A DNA stretch of 64,000 nt from a virus. Made by a program: the position numbers and the translations under genes. This document shows positions 1 to 9,336 of the stretch, piece by piece (position 1 is the first letter of the stretch; the number at the start of each line of letters is the position of its first letter). The notes under the pieces were generated by a model. The model did not search any database, was not told the origin of the DNA, and worked only from the letters and a program-made list of their open reading frames with translations. Location: positions 30,415 to 94,414 of IMG/VR virus record IMGVR_UViG_3300025012_000053, one strand, 5' to 3'.

Positions 1-67
1 TAGCATTCTGACCACTACCAATTAAAGTAGCTATCAGAAACGAAAATATTAATAGTATCTTTTTCAT
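1..67 (-). CDS. N-terminus of a secreted protein (cut by window edge)
   Basis: An ATG at 65-67 opens a frame that runs off the left edge. The first 22 residues are a classical signal peptide: a Lys-Lys start, a hydrophobic core (ILLIFSFLIATLI) and a small-residue end (GSGQ). It lies 2 bp after the stop of the next gene and follows it in the same operon. Only the signal peptide is visible, so no function can be given. Confidence 0.6.
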   Translation of the reverse strand, partial: MKKILLIFSFLIATLIGSGQNA

Positions 68-69
68 AG

Positions 70-633
70 TTAGTCAGTTAAATCACCAAGTAAATCCCAT
101 TTATTAGCAGCTCTCTTTATTGCAGTTGCCCAGCCTCCTTTAAAATTGATAGTTGTTGAATCTTTTTTAGCATCTATCACGCTATTTGATTCATAGAATG
201 TCACTATACCCGCATTATCCATACTAAAGTTAAGAGTCGATCCAATCGGGAAATTAACTGTACTGTCAGGGGGTAAGAACACTTTGACCTGAGTTGCTTT
301 GTTGCACCTTATATAAGTATTAAGGTGAGTCAGTTGCGGTCTGAACTCTGTTGTGGTGACAAGTAAAGAATCAGGGTATTTCTTCATTGCTACGTCAAAT
401 AGAGCCAGCTGGTTTACATACGGTATCGTAGGATTCAGTGTGTCGCCTCCCTGATAGTGAGTGATGTTCCCGCCCGATACCTTTGTACTGTCAATCTTAT
501 CGGCTGCTTCTCCTTTCAAAGTGTTTATTATCCCACCCTTGGCCTTTAACACATACTTAAATGTATTAGACCCCTGACCGGATAAAGCACCGACAATCAT
601 AACCGCTATTAAAAAAACCATTAATCTTTTCAT
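70..633 (-). CDS. Secreted or virion fibre-like protein with C-terminal beta domain
   Basis: 187 residues. The N-terminus (MKRLMVFLIAVMIVGALSGQ) looks like a signal peptide, which is unusual for a virion protein. The last 70 residues (FPIGSTLNFSMDNAG then ending KWDLLGDL) match a pattern common at the C-termini of phage fibre proteins, where a short beta-prism ends in W-x-L-x-G-D-L. It closes the fibre module. It could be an exported surface protein instead of a fibre. No strong ribosome site precedes the ATG. Confidence 0.6.
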   Translation of the reverse strand: MKRLMVFLIAVMIVGALSGQGSNTFKYVLKAKGGIINTLKGEAADKIDSTKVSGGNITHYQGGDTLNPTIPYVNQLALFDVAMKKYPDSLLVTTTEFRPQLTHLNTYIRCNKATQVKVFLPPDSTVNFPIGSTLNFSMDNAGIVTFYESNSVIDAKKDSTTINFKGGWATAIKRAANKWDLLGDLTD

Positions 634-645
634 TTCTTTATTTAT

Positions 646-1416
646 TTAATCCGTTACAATATCCCCAATTACGTTACAATTTAAAACCTGTGTATTAGTG
701 ACTCCTGTATAATGTATTGTCGTGCCACCTGCATTTTCATTTTCAATAGTTAAAGAAGCCCCTCCCGACTGACTAACCCTGCCATCAATCAAAACATTCG
801 CACAACCATTGAACAGAATCAAGTCATCTGCAAGATTACCAGTTATCGACAATCCAGATACCGTTGGGTAAATCGTTACTGATAGCCAATCAGAATTACC
901 AAGATAGCCCGTAGGCTGAAGCGTTGCTTTCGCTATTTCTGTACAGTCATCGATAATCCTTAAAACAATATGACCAGTCTGGTTTCCTGCATTTATATCA
1001 GTGAAAGCCTCCTGTAAAGTAATATAGTCCGGTCCAGTAGTGCCGATGGTGAGTATTGTCGGTACGACACTACCAGAAGTCGCATAGATATTCTCCCAAT
1101 CTGTATTTTCAACTCCGGCATAGCCCGTAGCTGTCAGAGTCTGATCAACATGGTACTCTAAATCTTTAATCCTGTGCCTGTAAACATGTGCCAAATCAAT
1201 TAAAACACTTTCTTCTGTCAGGTCAAGATTAAGAAGCTCCTCCCAATTAGCGCCTGCATCAGATGAATACCATAGTTTGAAATAGCCACCTGCATTGTTT
1301 ATCTCACGTCGATACCAGGTAGATCCGGATTTGAGGGTGTAATACATAGCACTCCACGAAGCACCGGAGGGGCGACCAACTCTTTTAATTCCAATATTTG
1401 TATTAACACCTGGCAT
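646..1416 (-). CDS. Beta-helix-like tail fibre or spike protein
   Basis: 256 residues from the chosen ATG at 1416. An upstream ATG at 1452 would overlap the preceding gene, and 1416 leaves an 11-bp gap. The N-terminal 80 residues are beta-rich with aromatic repeats (TWYRRE, YFKLWYSSDAG). The second half has short strand-turn repeats rich in Asn, Gly, Ile and Val (VLIDGRVSQSGGASLTIENE), as in right-handed beta-helices of tailspikes. Probable role: receptor binding. The beta-helix is read from composition only. Confidence 0.55.
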   Translation of the reverse strand: MPGVNTNIGIKRVGRPSGASWSAMYYTLKSGSTWYRREINNAGGYFKLWYSSDAGANWEELLNLDLTEESVLIDLAHVYRHRIKDLEYHVDQTLTATGYAGVENTDWENIYATSGSVVPTILTIGTTGPDYITLQEAFTDINAGNQTGHIVLRIIDDCTEIAKATLQPTGYLGNSDWLSVTIYPTVSGLSITGNLADDLILFNGCANVLIDGRVSQSGGASLTIENENAGGTTIHYTGVTNTQVLNCNVIGDIVTD

Positions 1417-1427
1417 GATTATAAGGG

Positions 1428-1781
1428 TTAAATATTCTGATAAAATACCCAAAAGGATCCTGCACGTAATTTAATATGAGTAACAGGATTATCAAAGAGA
1501 ACCCATTTATTATCATTGATATCTACTCCTCCTGATGCAGCTGTAGTATCAGTCTTTGAAATATAGCTTAATCCACTTGCTCCAGTTACATCAACTATAT
1601 CAGCAGTAGTGCCAAGATTACTTTTTATCTCAGTTATTTGTTCTATCTGAGATCCATCAGCATTAGATGTAACTCCTCTAATCTTTCCGAGTCTTGCCTT
1701 AAAGGTCCCGGTCCCAGTAACAAGATCACATCCTATTCCTCCCTGGAGGATCTGTAATGCATTAAATTCATTCTGATTCAT
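1428..1781 (-). CDS. Small beta-rich virion protein, unknown
   Basis: 117 residues, not recognised. Gly, Thr and Val rich with alternating hydrophobic residues and an aromatic C-terminus (SFWVFYQNI). Its place between fibre genes suggests a fibre-tip or decoration role. No catalytic motif is visible. Confidence 0.55.
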   Translation of the reverse strand: MNQNEFNALQILQGGIGCDLVTGTGTFKARLGKIRGVTSNADGSQIEQITEIKSNLGTTADIVDVTGASGLSYISKTDTTAASGGVDINDNKWVLFDNPVTHIKLRAGSFWVFYQNI

Positions 1782-1792
1782 GGCAATATTTT

Positions 1793-2086
1793 TTAAGTAT
1801 TATATTTTTCCAGTTGTCTGTAAGAATCATCAATGATATCCTGAATGTCCTGTACTGTAAGAACATTATAATATTCTGTTATTGATACATCAGATATTAC
1901 TTCATACCTATAAAGAATCTCGATATACTTTGAGATCATTATATTACGTTCATTAAGTTCTTTCAGGAATATAAAGTTACCTGTATGATATGCAAAGCTT
2001 TTAGAAAGATCCAATCCAAGCCTTGAATGTAATAGTTGTATCGTTGCGATATCACTATTTAATTGTGTTTGACTGAATGCTTGCAT
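1793..2086 (-). CDS. Small helical protein, unknown
   Basis: 97 residues, mostly helical with many Ile, Leu, Asp and Tyr, and not recognised. Its 5' end overlaps the 3' end of the glycosyltransferase gene by 32 bp, which suggests translational coupling. Position between the glycosyltransferase and the fibre genes is the only clue to its role. Confidence 0.55.
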   Translation of the reverse strand: MQAFSQTQLNSDIATIQLLHSRLGLDLSKSFAYHTGNFIFLKELNERNIMISKYIEILYRYEVISDVSITEYYNVLTVQDIQDIIDDSYRQLEKYNT

Positions 2087-4427
2087 TTATCAGTAAATTA
2101 TCTTCAACTAATTTATCAAGAATATACTTAATATCAATATCTTCTGTTATCCAGCGGATCAATAAATCTCTTTCTGCTATAGGGTTATGATGACTTGACG
2201 GACGAACATTTTTCTTCTGAAAATAATGACTCTGTTCAGATTGAAAAAATGTAAAGCCGGAGATGATTATCTCCTTGAATCCCATCCATCTTGCCAGGGC
2301 AATAGCCATTATCCCTACAGTAGGAAATGCTTTTATCTCTTCTGATACATATCTAAACACTTCCGAAAACTCTTCATTATCTCCATACATCCAGACAACA
2401 TTACCCATCTTAATAAGTTTCTCTCCATTATCCAGCCAGAACTCATGCATCTTCTTAGCATCAGTATACTTCTGATACATTGTTTCTGATATAGGAAGAA
2501 TTCCAAGAATAGGATAATCAACTTTATGGTCCGGAATAATTTCATGATAGAGACTGGATATATTAAGATCGATCCTGGATCCTATTTCCGGAAACCCAAG
2601 TTTAAAGTTATTACATCTCATTACAAAAGAATCATCAATCTCTTTTGATAGGTCTGTTTTGAATGGTCCATTACCAATAACTGAACAAGATGTTTTACCA
2701 CTGATGATCTTCTGTACTTCCCTTCTGATTATTCTATCATATTCCAATGGTTTACTTATAATATTCATCTTGTCTTTAAATCTTCTGGATGCCTGGTTAT
2801 GTATTATAACAGGCTTATCACATTGCAAGTATTTATTGTCTGCAATATGAATATACTCTTTTGGAAGATCAACGATCTTAACCCCCTGTAATCCTTCCAT
2901 TACTGCCTGAAAGTTTATAGCATCGGGATTATTGTTTTCAGAATTAAGAACTGTCCATCTGTTAATCACTTCCCGGGAAACAGTATTGTTTTTAAAGAAC
3001 ATGGTACCTGTCATCTTCTCATTCCACTGCTTAAGATAATGAAATGATATATCGCAATCGACAGTATAGAAGAATTCCGGCATTGCAAGTATCTCAGCAT
3101 CGGCATCGATCCAGATAACATCCTTCTTATACTTGTCCATTACAGATTTAAGGACCTGTGGTTTCATCTGAGTATTCTTCTCCCAGGATCCCTGATGACG
3201 AAGACCAACTATCTCATATGGAAGACCAAACTTATCAAGACTTGCTTTAAGGACTTTTACCTCTTCTTCATATGGAGTATCTGCAGTAAACATACTTACA
3301 TAGACAATATCATTACGTCCCGTGATCTTGCCTTCAAGCTTTTGGTTTATGAACTTAAGATTTTCTTCATTCTGTTTTCGAATATGATCAGCCACACCAG
3401 ATTTCTCTTTTACTATTAGTGCATGCTTCTGTGCTGTTTCATATTCACCCATCCAGTAATAACAGATCCCAAGTTCAAAGTCTGCCAAGTATGATTTATT
3501 TGTAGCATGAATAAATAATTTATCATTTACAGGATAATCCATCCTTAACACTTCTTCCTGAAGTAACCGGGCCATATGATATTTCTTCCGTTCTCTATAG
3601 ACAAGGCCAAGCAGATATAATGCCTCAAATCTTGAAGGACGGAATGAATAAGCTTCAATAAGCTGAAGAATGGCACTATCCATACTTTTAAGATGATATT
3701 GCATTACAGCTATCTGAAATAAGGAATAATATACTTCTTCCGGCCAGCCACCTCGTTTTGCTCTTTCCTCGTAATACTTTATGGCTTTATCATATTCCTT
3801 CATGTTGGCATATGTCTGTGCCAGGTAAAAGTAATTACGTGTATCGGATGGATTATCAATGATTGCCTTTTCAAGAAGATCGCGATCCCTGGTTAACTTC
3901 TCACTTCGTGTACCACCATCAGCATGATGTATTACTGCAAGAGATCTTAACTCAGGACTCTCCCCGCAATTCTCTCCATTAATATATTCATGTGTTACTC
4001 CAATATATCTGAATTTCTTTCTACCTGATATAAGTAAGATCTGTGCAAAATCAAGATCTCCCATGTATCTTAAATGATACCAGTCATATTTCAATTGTGA
4101 TTTGTCAAATAGATCTGATACTTTATATTCAAAGTCAGCATCGGCAAGAAGAAGATAATCTGCTTTATCATAGGCAAGAGCCATGAGCTCTGATCTGTTA
4201 TGTCCGAAGTTAACCCAGGGTCTTGCATGAAGTTCTCCTTTTATCCCGGCATCTTCCATTACATCAACGATTATCTTCTGTGTTTCATCAACAGATCCTG
4301 TATCAATAATAACATAGTAATCAATAAATGATTTACAGCTATCTATCATTCTTGCAATTACTTTCGCTTCATTACGAACTATTGCACAAAGGCATATTGT
4401 TTTTTTATCATTCATTTCATTTGTCAT
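2055..4427 (-). CDS. Multi-domain glycosyltransferase: GT2 - TPR - GT-A-like - GT29-like
   Basis: 790 residues with at least three enzyme-like parts. Residues 9-180 look like a family-2 glycosyltransferase (CAIVRNE, DTGS, metal-binding DAD at 96-98). Residues about 190-350 are TPR-like helical repeats. Residues 370-550 form a second nucleotide-sugar fold with IWIDADAE at 438-445. Residues 578-770 carry sialyltransferase-like (GT29) motifs: SVIGNGP with a following VMRCN (L motif), PTVG near 702 (S motif), then HHNP with E752. It lies in the tail-fibre operon, so virion or host-surface glycosylation is likely. Acceptor and sugar are unknown. Confidence 0.8.
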   Translation of the reverse strand: MTNEMNDKKTICLCAIVRNEAKVIARMIDSCKSFIDYYVIIDTGSVDETQKIIVDVMEDAGIKGELHARPWVNFGHNRSELMALAYDKADYLLLADADFEYKVSDLFDKSQLKYDWYHLRYMGDLDFAQILLISGRKKFRYIGVTHEYINGENCGESPELRSLAVIHHADGGTRSEKLTRDRDLLEKAIIDNPSDTRNYFYLAQTYANMKEYDKAIKYYEERAKRGGWPEEVYYSLFQIAVMQYHLKSMDSAILQLIEAYSFRPSRFEALYLLGLVYRERKKYHMARLLQEEVLRMDYPVNDKLFIHATNKSYLADFELGICYYWMGEYETAQKHALIVKEKSGVADHIRKQNEENLKFINQKLEGKITGRNDIVYVSMFTADTPYEEEVKVLKASLDKFGLPYEIVGLRHQGSWEKNTQMKPQVLKSVMDKYKKDVIWIDADAEILAMPEFFYTVDCDISFHYLKQWNEKMTGTMFFKNNTVSREVINRWTVLNSENNNPDAINFQAVMEGLQGVKIVDLPKEYIHIADNKYLQCDKPVIIHNQASRRFKDKMNIISKPLEYDRIIRREVQKIISGKTSCSVIGNGPFKTDLSKEIDDSFVMRCNNFKLGFPEIGSRIDLNISSLYHEIIPDHKVDYPILGILPISETMYQKYTDAKKMHEFWLDNGEKLIKMGNVVWMYGDNEEFSEVFRYVSEEIKAFPTVGIMAIALARWMGFKEIIISGFTFFQSEQSHYFQKKNVRPSSHHNPIAERDLLIRWITEDIDIKYILDKLVEDNLLINASIQSNTIK

Positions 4428-4469
4428 CTTCCTGTCTCTTTAATTAATACTTTAGTATCTCCATAAAAC

Positions 4470-4477
4470 CAAAGGTA
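4470..4477 (-). promoter_or_regulatory. Possible promoter -7 box before the large glycosyltransferase
   Basis: The minus strand reads TACCTTTG, a full match to the Bacteroidetes -7 consensus TAnnTTTG, 43 bp upstream of the glycosyltransferase ATG. No TTTG lies about 20 bp further upstream, so the match is only half of a promoter. It would let the gene be expressed apart from the fibre operon. Confidence 0.4.
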
Positions 4478-4488
4478 GATTATTTATT

Positions 4489-5460
4489 TTAATTTGTAGT
4501 TACAGATATTCCTTTTGCAATCAAACTATTTTTAGCAGTTATTCCTGCACCTGTTGGCGCAGCATTAGTTCCACCTTCAAGATAAATAAATCCCATTGTT
4601 TTAGTGGAAGCATCTATTTCTATAAGTATGTTATTTATATCGGCTGCAAGTATAATATCATTTTCTCGTGCATCAATTTGTATTGACAGCGATAAATCCC
4701 ATTCGCTATGTGCTTCAAGCGTGGCTAATCCTGCATCATAAACATTTATTCGATAAAAATCAACCCATGCAGCAAATGTAGTTATTGCACTTATCGGACA
4801 ACTCGTAAGTTCTATACTCTGAATATCTACCCATGCTGCATAAGTACCTCCAATATTGACTAAACCATAATTATCATGTAAGTTTATGTTGATTATTTTT
4901 ATCCATTCAGGTCTAAGAACAATTGCTGTAAGTAAATTTTCACTTGCTCCAAGAACTTCCAATAACACCCATTCTGCATGAGTAGCAAGTGTTATTAACT
5001 GGTTGATATCAAGGGTCAGGCTTACTAAATTAACCCATGTGGCATAAGTATTGAATGATGTCAAAGCATTATCCCCTGCTGCAAAGATCATCAGATTTAC
5101 CCATTCAGGATAGGTTTCAAATGATGTAAGTAAGTTCCCCTGAACATTTATCTGTTCAATATTAATAATTGTACTTGGAATGAGGATATCGGTTATATCC
5201 TGATTAGGTGCAGAAATATGCGTGATCACAGTAGCACCGGATATAATTACAGTCCCTCCTCCTATATAAAAATGATCTACAGTAACATTACCCATTCCTA
5301 ATAATGTTACTGTCTCTAAAATAGAACCATCCGTCCAATCAATAATAACATTTCCTAATCCTTGTAAGTCCATACTAAATGTACCAACAATAGATGTTTC
5401 AATAATAATTTTTATACCTCGAAATCTTGTCAATGATCTGAATGTACAACCTTTTCTCAT
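4489..5460 (-). CDS. Leucine-rich-repeat-like fibre or adhesin protein
   Basis: 323 residues. The middle (about 110-270) is built of roughly 22-residue repeats anchored by (A/P)-(T/E/A)-W-V-(N/D/L)-L followed by an LRR-like segment (LVSLTLDINQL, LEVLGASENLL). The C-terminus is polar. The stop is 2 bp from the start of the collagen-like fibre gene, so the two are probably made together. A solenoid adhesin involved in host recognition is the likeliest role. The repeats are degenerate LRRs at best. Confidence 0.6.
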   Translation of the reverse strand: MRKGCTFRSLTRFRGIKIIIETSIVGTFSMDLQGLGNVIIDWTDGSILETVTLLGMGNVTVDHFYIGGGTVIISGATVITHISAPNQDITDILIPSTIINIEQINVQGNLLTSFETYPEWVNLMIFAAGDNALTSFNTYATWVNLVSLTLDINQLITLATHAEWVLLEVLGASENLLTAIVLRPEWIKIININLHDNYGLVNIGGTYAAWVDIQSIELTSCPISAITTFAAWVDFYRINVYDAGLATLEAHSEWDLSLSIQIDARENDIILAADINNILIEIDASTKTMGFIYLEGGTNAAPTGAGITAKNSLIAKGISVTTN

Positions 5461-5462
5461 AA

Positions 5463-7313
5463 CTATTGTGTATATGGTCCACCTTTATTAAACCAGAAAG
5501 CACCACTCTCATCATAAAGGAATGCTAACAGATCCCTGTCATTAGGACCTGTATCAAAAGCAAATCCTGCCTCAGTATAATATGTTCCTGTAAGAGACAA
5601 GACATGATCTCCTGTATTATCCTGGATTATCTTTAAATTACCCTGATCTCCACTTACTACATTTGATATTATAAGAGTACAATCCTGAACAAGAGTAAGC
5701 TTTGCATTATATCCCTGCGTTACATCCCAATGAATTCCTGCTGTAGCATTATCAAGAATGATAAATGTCTTTGGCGCTTCTGCAGGTCCTGTAGGACCAG
5801 TACTACCAACTCCTGTTGCACCTGTAGGACCTATTGATCCTGTAACACCAGTTGGTCCTATTGCTCCCTGTGTGGCAAAAACTACAAGATCAACCCTCGA
5901 TACTCCCACAACACCTGTACCGGAATATCTCCTCATCCTTCCCTTAACATTATATGTTCCGGCAACAAGTGATGATGATCTTTTAACAACAGGGATAACG
6001 ATATAAGTAGGAGTGGTAGTAAGATAGGCAAATACCTCATCGGTATCAACACCATTGATCTGAAGAGTTAATCCTATTACTGAAGCACCACCGGAAACAA
6101 GTTCACATTGACAATTCATAATAGCCATTATCTCAACAGTAGATTCAAGAGTTATTGATGTTGTCACTCCTGTAATATCTATGAGTGTTGCTGAAGTGGT
6201 AGTTCTTAATGTCTCCATCTCGACAAATGAACTTGGGATCTTTCCCGCTACAGCATCAGCCCCTGCAGCACCAGTAGGTCCGGTTGCTCCTACAGCACCT
6301 GTCGCTCCATCTGCACCTGTGACACCCGCACCTGTGGGCCCTACTGGACCAGTGATTGAAGGTCCTGTTGGTCCAATGGATCCGGTTACACCATCAGCAC
6401 CTGTAGGACCTGTTATACTTGACCCTGTCGGTCCTGTAGCTCCGGTAGGTCCAGCAACAGTAGAATCTGCACCGGTTGGTCCGGTTGATCCTGTAGGTCC
6501 TGCAGGACCAGTAGCACCAGGTGAATATGCTCCACCATAAAGATTTATAATCCAGTCTGAATACGTACCTGATCCTGTATGGTTAACAGAAACCATAGAT
6601 AACTCTCCTGAAGCTGCTGTATAATTTACTACAGTAGCACGGAATAGATTATTAATATCATAAGCAACAACAATATCCTGTCCTAATGTAAATGCTCTTC
6701 CTGTAGAACATATCATATCTATTCCTGTAGGATGAGTTGTTGGAAGTGTTTCTGTTCCAGTAGATGTAGATGCAAATCTATCGGCATATCCTGTTGGACC
6801 TATTGATCCTATTGGTCCTGAAGGTCCTGTTGGTCCTGCCACTGTTGAGTCAGTGCCCGTTGGCCCTGCATTACCTGTTAATCCTATTGGACCAGTTGCT
6901 CCTGTAGAACCAGTTGGACCTGTATTCCCATCTGCACCTGTCGGACCAGTATCTCCTGGTATTATTGATGCGGCTCCTGTCGGACCTGTAGCACCAGTAG
7001 GTCCATCATCTCCTGTATTACCATCAGATCCTGTTACTCCTATAGGTCCTGTTGGTCCTGTAGAACCGGTTGCACCGTCTGCACCTATATCACCTGTTGG
7101 TCCTGATGGACCTGTAGGTCCAGTACCAGAAGATCCTGTTGGTCCAGTCGGACCTGTGGCTCCTATTCCTATAGGTCCGGTAGCACCGGCCACGCTAATA
7201 GTTTCTCCTGTAAGAAGAATAATATTTTTCTTATCATCCCTGGCCGGTTCAATAAATATATTACCACCATCGAGTTGTGGAGAAGGACCTAAGAATTGTG
7301 CACCGGTTGACAT
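5463..7313 (-). CDS. Collagen-like tail fibre protein
   Basis: 616 residues. Long Gly-X-Y tracts, dominated by GPTGPTG and GATGPTG, fill roughly residues 40-170, 265-350 and 480-510. They are broken by two non-collagen beta domains (one around [15 protein letters not shown], one around [16 protein letters not shown]), and a globular domain ends the chain. Phage collagen-like tracts form trimeric rods that carry receptor-binding tips. Neighbours on both sides are fibre proteins. The antisense strand also lacks stops over this repeat, which produces false Pro-Val-Gly reading frames. Confidence 0.85.
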   Translation of the reverse strand: MSTGAQFLGPSPQLDGGNIFIEPARDDKKNIILLTGETISVAGATGPIGIGATGPTGPTGSSGTGPTGPSGPTGDIGADGATGSTGPTGPIGVTGSDGNTGDDGPTGATGPTGAASIIPGDTGPTGADGNTGPTGSTGATGPIGLTGNAGPTGTDSTVAGPTGPSGPIGSIGPTGYADRFASTSTGTETLPTTHPTGIDMICSTGRAFTLGQDIVVAYDINNLFRATVVNYTAASGELSMVSVNHTGSGTYSDWIINLYGGAYSPGATGPAGPTGSTGPTGADSTVAGPTGATGPTGSSITGPTGADGVTGSIGPTGPSITGPVGPTGAGVTGADGATGAVGATGPTGAAGADAVAGKIPSSFVEMETLRTTTSATLIDITGVTTSITLESTVEIMAIMNCQCELVSGGASVIGLTLQINGVDTDEVFAYLTTTPTYIVIPVVKRSSSLVAGTYNVKGRMRRYSGTGVVGVSRVDLVVFATQGAIGPTGVTGSIGPTGATGVGSTGPTGPAEAPKTFIILDNATAGIHWDVTQGYNAKLTLVQDCTLIISNVVSGDQGNLKIIQDNTGDHVLSLTGTYYTEAGFAFDTGPNDRDLLAFLYDESGAFWFNKGGPYTQ

Positions 7314-7325
7314 ATCTTTATTTTA

Positions 7326-7448
7326 TTAATATAATCCAGGTATCATATTTGTTTTTTTCTTAATGGCAGCAAGTTCCGTGCTATTGTCATCCATTTCTGT
7401 TCTTATCTCCACAGCCGTAGGCAAATCACCTAATTGTGTATCAAGGTT
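7326..7448 (-). pseudogene. Orphan C-terminal fragment of a tail protein
   Basis: A 40-codon open stretch with no proper start lies in a different frame from the lectin-like gene and overlaps its last codons. Its product (ending TEMDDNSTELAAIKKKT...) looks like the coiled C-terminus found at the end of many phage fibre proteins. Only a 22-codon piece follows the first ATG. It looks like a remnant left by module exchange or by a frameshift that cut it off the upstream gene. Confidence 0.45.
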
Positions 7449-8080
7449 TCACCACCATATCTACGAGCATTACCAGCCTTGAACCAATCTATATAAGTAA
7501 GCCCGATGACTGTCGTTCCATATTGACGTAATGTAGTAGTTCCTGTCGTACTGCCACTACTTGTACTACAATCAACCGCAGAAGCCTGTAAAACTCCATT
7601 TAAGTAAACATCAACGACCCCAGCAGCTTGCATAGTCCATACAAAAGTCCACTCTTGCCAAGTATCCTGTTGAACTAAATCAGCACCTACCTCGTTCCAT
7701 GCTGCACCATCATAAACATATAGTCCATCAGAAGCCCAACGAATACCAAGATAGTAACTTGTAGCATAACAAAGAAGTTCAAAATAATCTGAATTAGCGA
7801 GTGTTCCTAAAGTGTCATGGTATAGTTTAATTGAAATAATATTCGGGTTTGTTTGATATGAACCTATGTCAAGAGTACGGGAAGCTAAGTTACCAGCACC
7901 AGCAGCAACAACATCCATTTTAAAACAACTCTTGGAATCAAAGAAAATCTGTGAGCTCACACCTGTTCCTGTATCGCCATCTGTTGTCCAATCGACAATA
8001 TCAGCGCAATCCTCATCCTTGATTGTACCACTTGAGAATGTTAATTCGTCTAAATACTTATTTTCGGTTATTATTGACAT
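7430..8080 (-). CDS. Concanavalin A-like lectin/glucanase-fold fibre protein
   Basis: 216 residues. The beta-sandwich pattern (DYFELLCYATSYYLGIRW, DTWQEWTFVWTMQAAGVVDVYLNGVLQ) resembles LamG/ConA-like domains used for carbohydrate binding. It probably binds sugars on the cell surface. The gene ends just as an orphan coding fragment begins in another frame, so the present C-terminus may be recent. Confidence 0.6.
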   Translation of the reverse strand: MSIITENKYLDELTFSSGTIKDEDCADIVDWTTDGDTGTGVSSQIFFDSKSCFKMDVVAAGAGNLASRTLDIGSYQTNPNIISIKLYHDTLGTLANSDYFELLCYATSYYLGIRWASDGLYVYDGAAWNEVGADLVQQDTWQEWTFVWTMQAAGVVDVYLNGVLQASAVDCSTSSGSTTGTTTLRQYGTTVIGLTYIDWFKAGNARRYGGETLIHN

Positions 8081-8083
8081 TTT

Positions 8084-8470
8084 CTATGAATATGTTACGC
8101 TCGTTAAATCATCTCCTGTAAAACCAAATGTTTTTGTAAGACTTATTCCTGAAGGGGTGTCACCTGATAAAACAAGGCTTGTTAGAACGCCAAGAGTATA
8201 ATTAAATGTCTTTACTATTTCAAGACTACCACCAAGATCATAAGTTATATAGTCAATATCATCACCATTATAAGTTATCACATAAGGATAACTTTTAAGA
8301 TTTTTTGACACTGTTTCAAATGCTTCTGATAATCCACTTACAGATCCCCATTCAACATCATAATCTACTGTTCCTTTTTTCTTAATAATCTGACCAATAG
8401 AACCACCTTGTGGAAGAGTATTCTTATAATTCTTAGAATATCTTATTTCTCCAATAGGTTCTCCTGACAT
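8084..8470 (-). CDS. Short fibre-associated protein
   Basis: 128 residues. The segment GGSIGQIIKKKGTVDYDVEWG is of a kind found in many phage fibres (G-x-x-G-Q-x-L/I ... D-Y-D-x-x-W). The rest is beta-rich (YNGDDIDYITYDLGGSLEIV). It starts 6 bp after the preceding gene. It is a likely fibre subunit or adaptor of unknown exact role. Confidence 0.6.
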   Translation of the reverse strand: MSGEPIGEIRYSKNYKNTLPQGGSIGQIIKKKGTVDYDVEWGSVSGLSEAFETVSKNLKSYPYVITYNGDDIDYITYDLGGSLEIVKTFNYTLGVLTSLVLSGDTPSGISLTKTFGFTGDDLTSVTYS

Positions 8471-8475
8471 GATAA

Positions 8476-9240
8476 TTATAAGTTAGGGTCAACATCATAA
8501 AAATCAAGTATCTGATCTATCTCTCCCTGTATTGTTGTTAATGCAGTAAGATTGGATGAACTGATAGCACTCTTTAATGAACTGAGAAGTCCCCAGGCTG
8601 TAAGAGCATCATCAAGATATTTCTTTCTTGTATTTCCGGGCACCATCCTTGCAAGATTAGAAAACATCTTATCAACTCCTGCTTCAGATCTACAATATAC
8701 ATAAGGATAGAATGTACTTTTATATTCTCTTGTACCTGTACATGCACCATCATTTGCTACCCAGGTATCAGCAATATAAAAGTTATTTGCATCAATCTTG
8801 GTAACAAGATGTTCTCCATTATAACTTGTTGATCCGGTAATATCAACATACATACCACCAGTTAATCCATGTGTAGCAGCTGTTACTTTTACTGTTCCAT
8901 TTACGGTAGATCCATAATTTGAGAATGCAGATATGGTAAAGTCACCAGTCTTAAGCTTATAAACAATATTATGAAGTCCATCCTCGCTTGTACCCGTAAG
9001 ATCATCAAACCACCAGGTACCTGTTACCGGATCAGGTATCTGACTAAGGATATCATATTCATCTGATGCTACCCCGGAAGGATTTATTATTTGAATTATG
9101 GCAGAAGTCAATGTCCCTGGATCCAACCCTGAAACACCACTCCATTTTGTCCCATCTCCTGTATCAACACCAGTCTTGTCCTGTATGCTGAACTTAGTAC
9201 AACGGGTTACTACTTTAAGATCAAGATCTGGCGTAAACAT
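8476..9240 (-). CDS. Tail or connector structural protein
   Basis: 254 residues. Residues 105-170 contain a small beta domain common in phage virion proteins (STVNGTVKVTAATHG, TSYNGEHLVTKIDANNFYI). The C-terminal 80 residues are helical. It follows a terminator at 9273-9308, so transcription may be reduced or restarted here. Probably the base for the downstream fibres. Confidence 0.55.
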   Translation of the reverse strand: MFTPDLDLKVVTRCTKFSIQDKTGVDTGDGTKWSGVSGLDPGTLTSAIIQIINPSGVASDEYDILSQIPDPVTGTWWFDDLTGTSEDGLHNIVYKLKTGDFTISAFSNYGSTVNGTVKVTAATHGLTGGMYVDITGSTSYNGEHLVTKIDANNFYIADTWVANDGACTGTREYKSTFYPYVYCRSEAGVDKMFSNLARMVPGNTRKKYLDDALTAWGLLSSLKSAISSSNLTALTTIQGEIDQILDFYDVDPNL

Positions 9241-9272
9241 GACTTATCTGTTTTAAATTGATTAATAAATTC

Positions 9273-9308
9273 AAAAAAGGGGAAGAGAAAATATCTTCCG
9301 CTTCCCCC
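9273..9308 (-). terminator. Rho-independent terminator
   Basis: On the minus strand GGGGAAG pairs with CTTCCCC around a 15-nt loop and is followed by six T residues. It lies after the 435-residue structural protein and before the fibre genes. It probably sets a step down in expression between abundant head/tail proteins and fibres. Confidence 0.75.
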
Positions 9309-9336
9309 GATTTGAAATATGGCAGATAAGCGGTTA

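Noticed and set aside
5463-7313. CRISPR-like or tandem DNA repeat
   Set aside because: The periodicity is the 9-bp Gly-X-Y codon repeat of a protein, with no spacer structure.
5758-7329. Long Pro-Val-Gly reading frames on the plus strand
   Set aside because: They are the antisense of the collagen-like Gly-Pro-Thr repeat, which lacks stops on both strands.
1-9240. Diversity-generating retroelement acting on the fibre genes
   Set aside because: No reverse transcriptase gene or template/variable repeat pair was found in the window.
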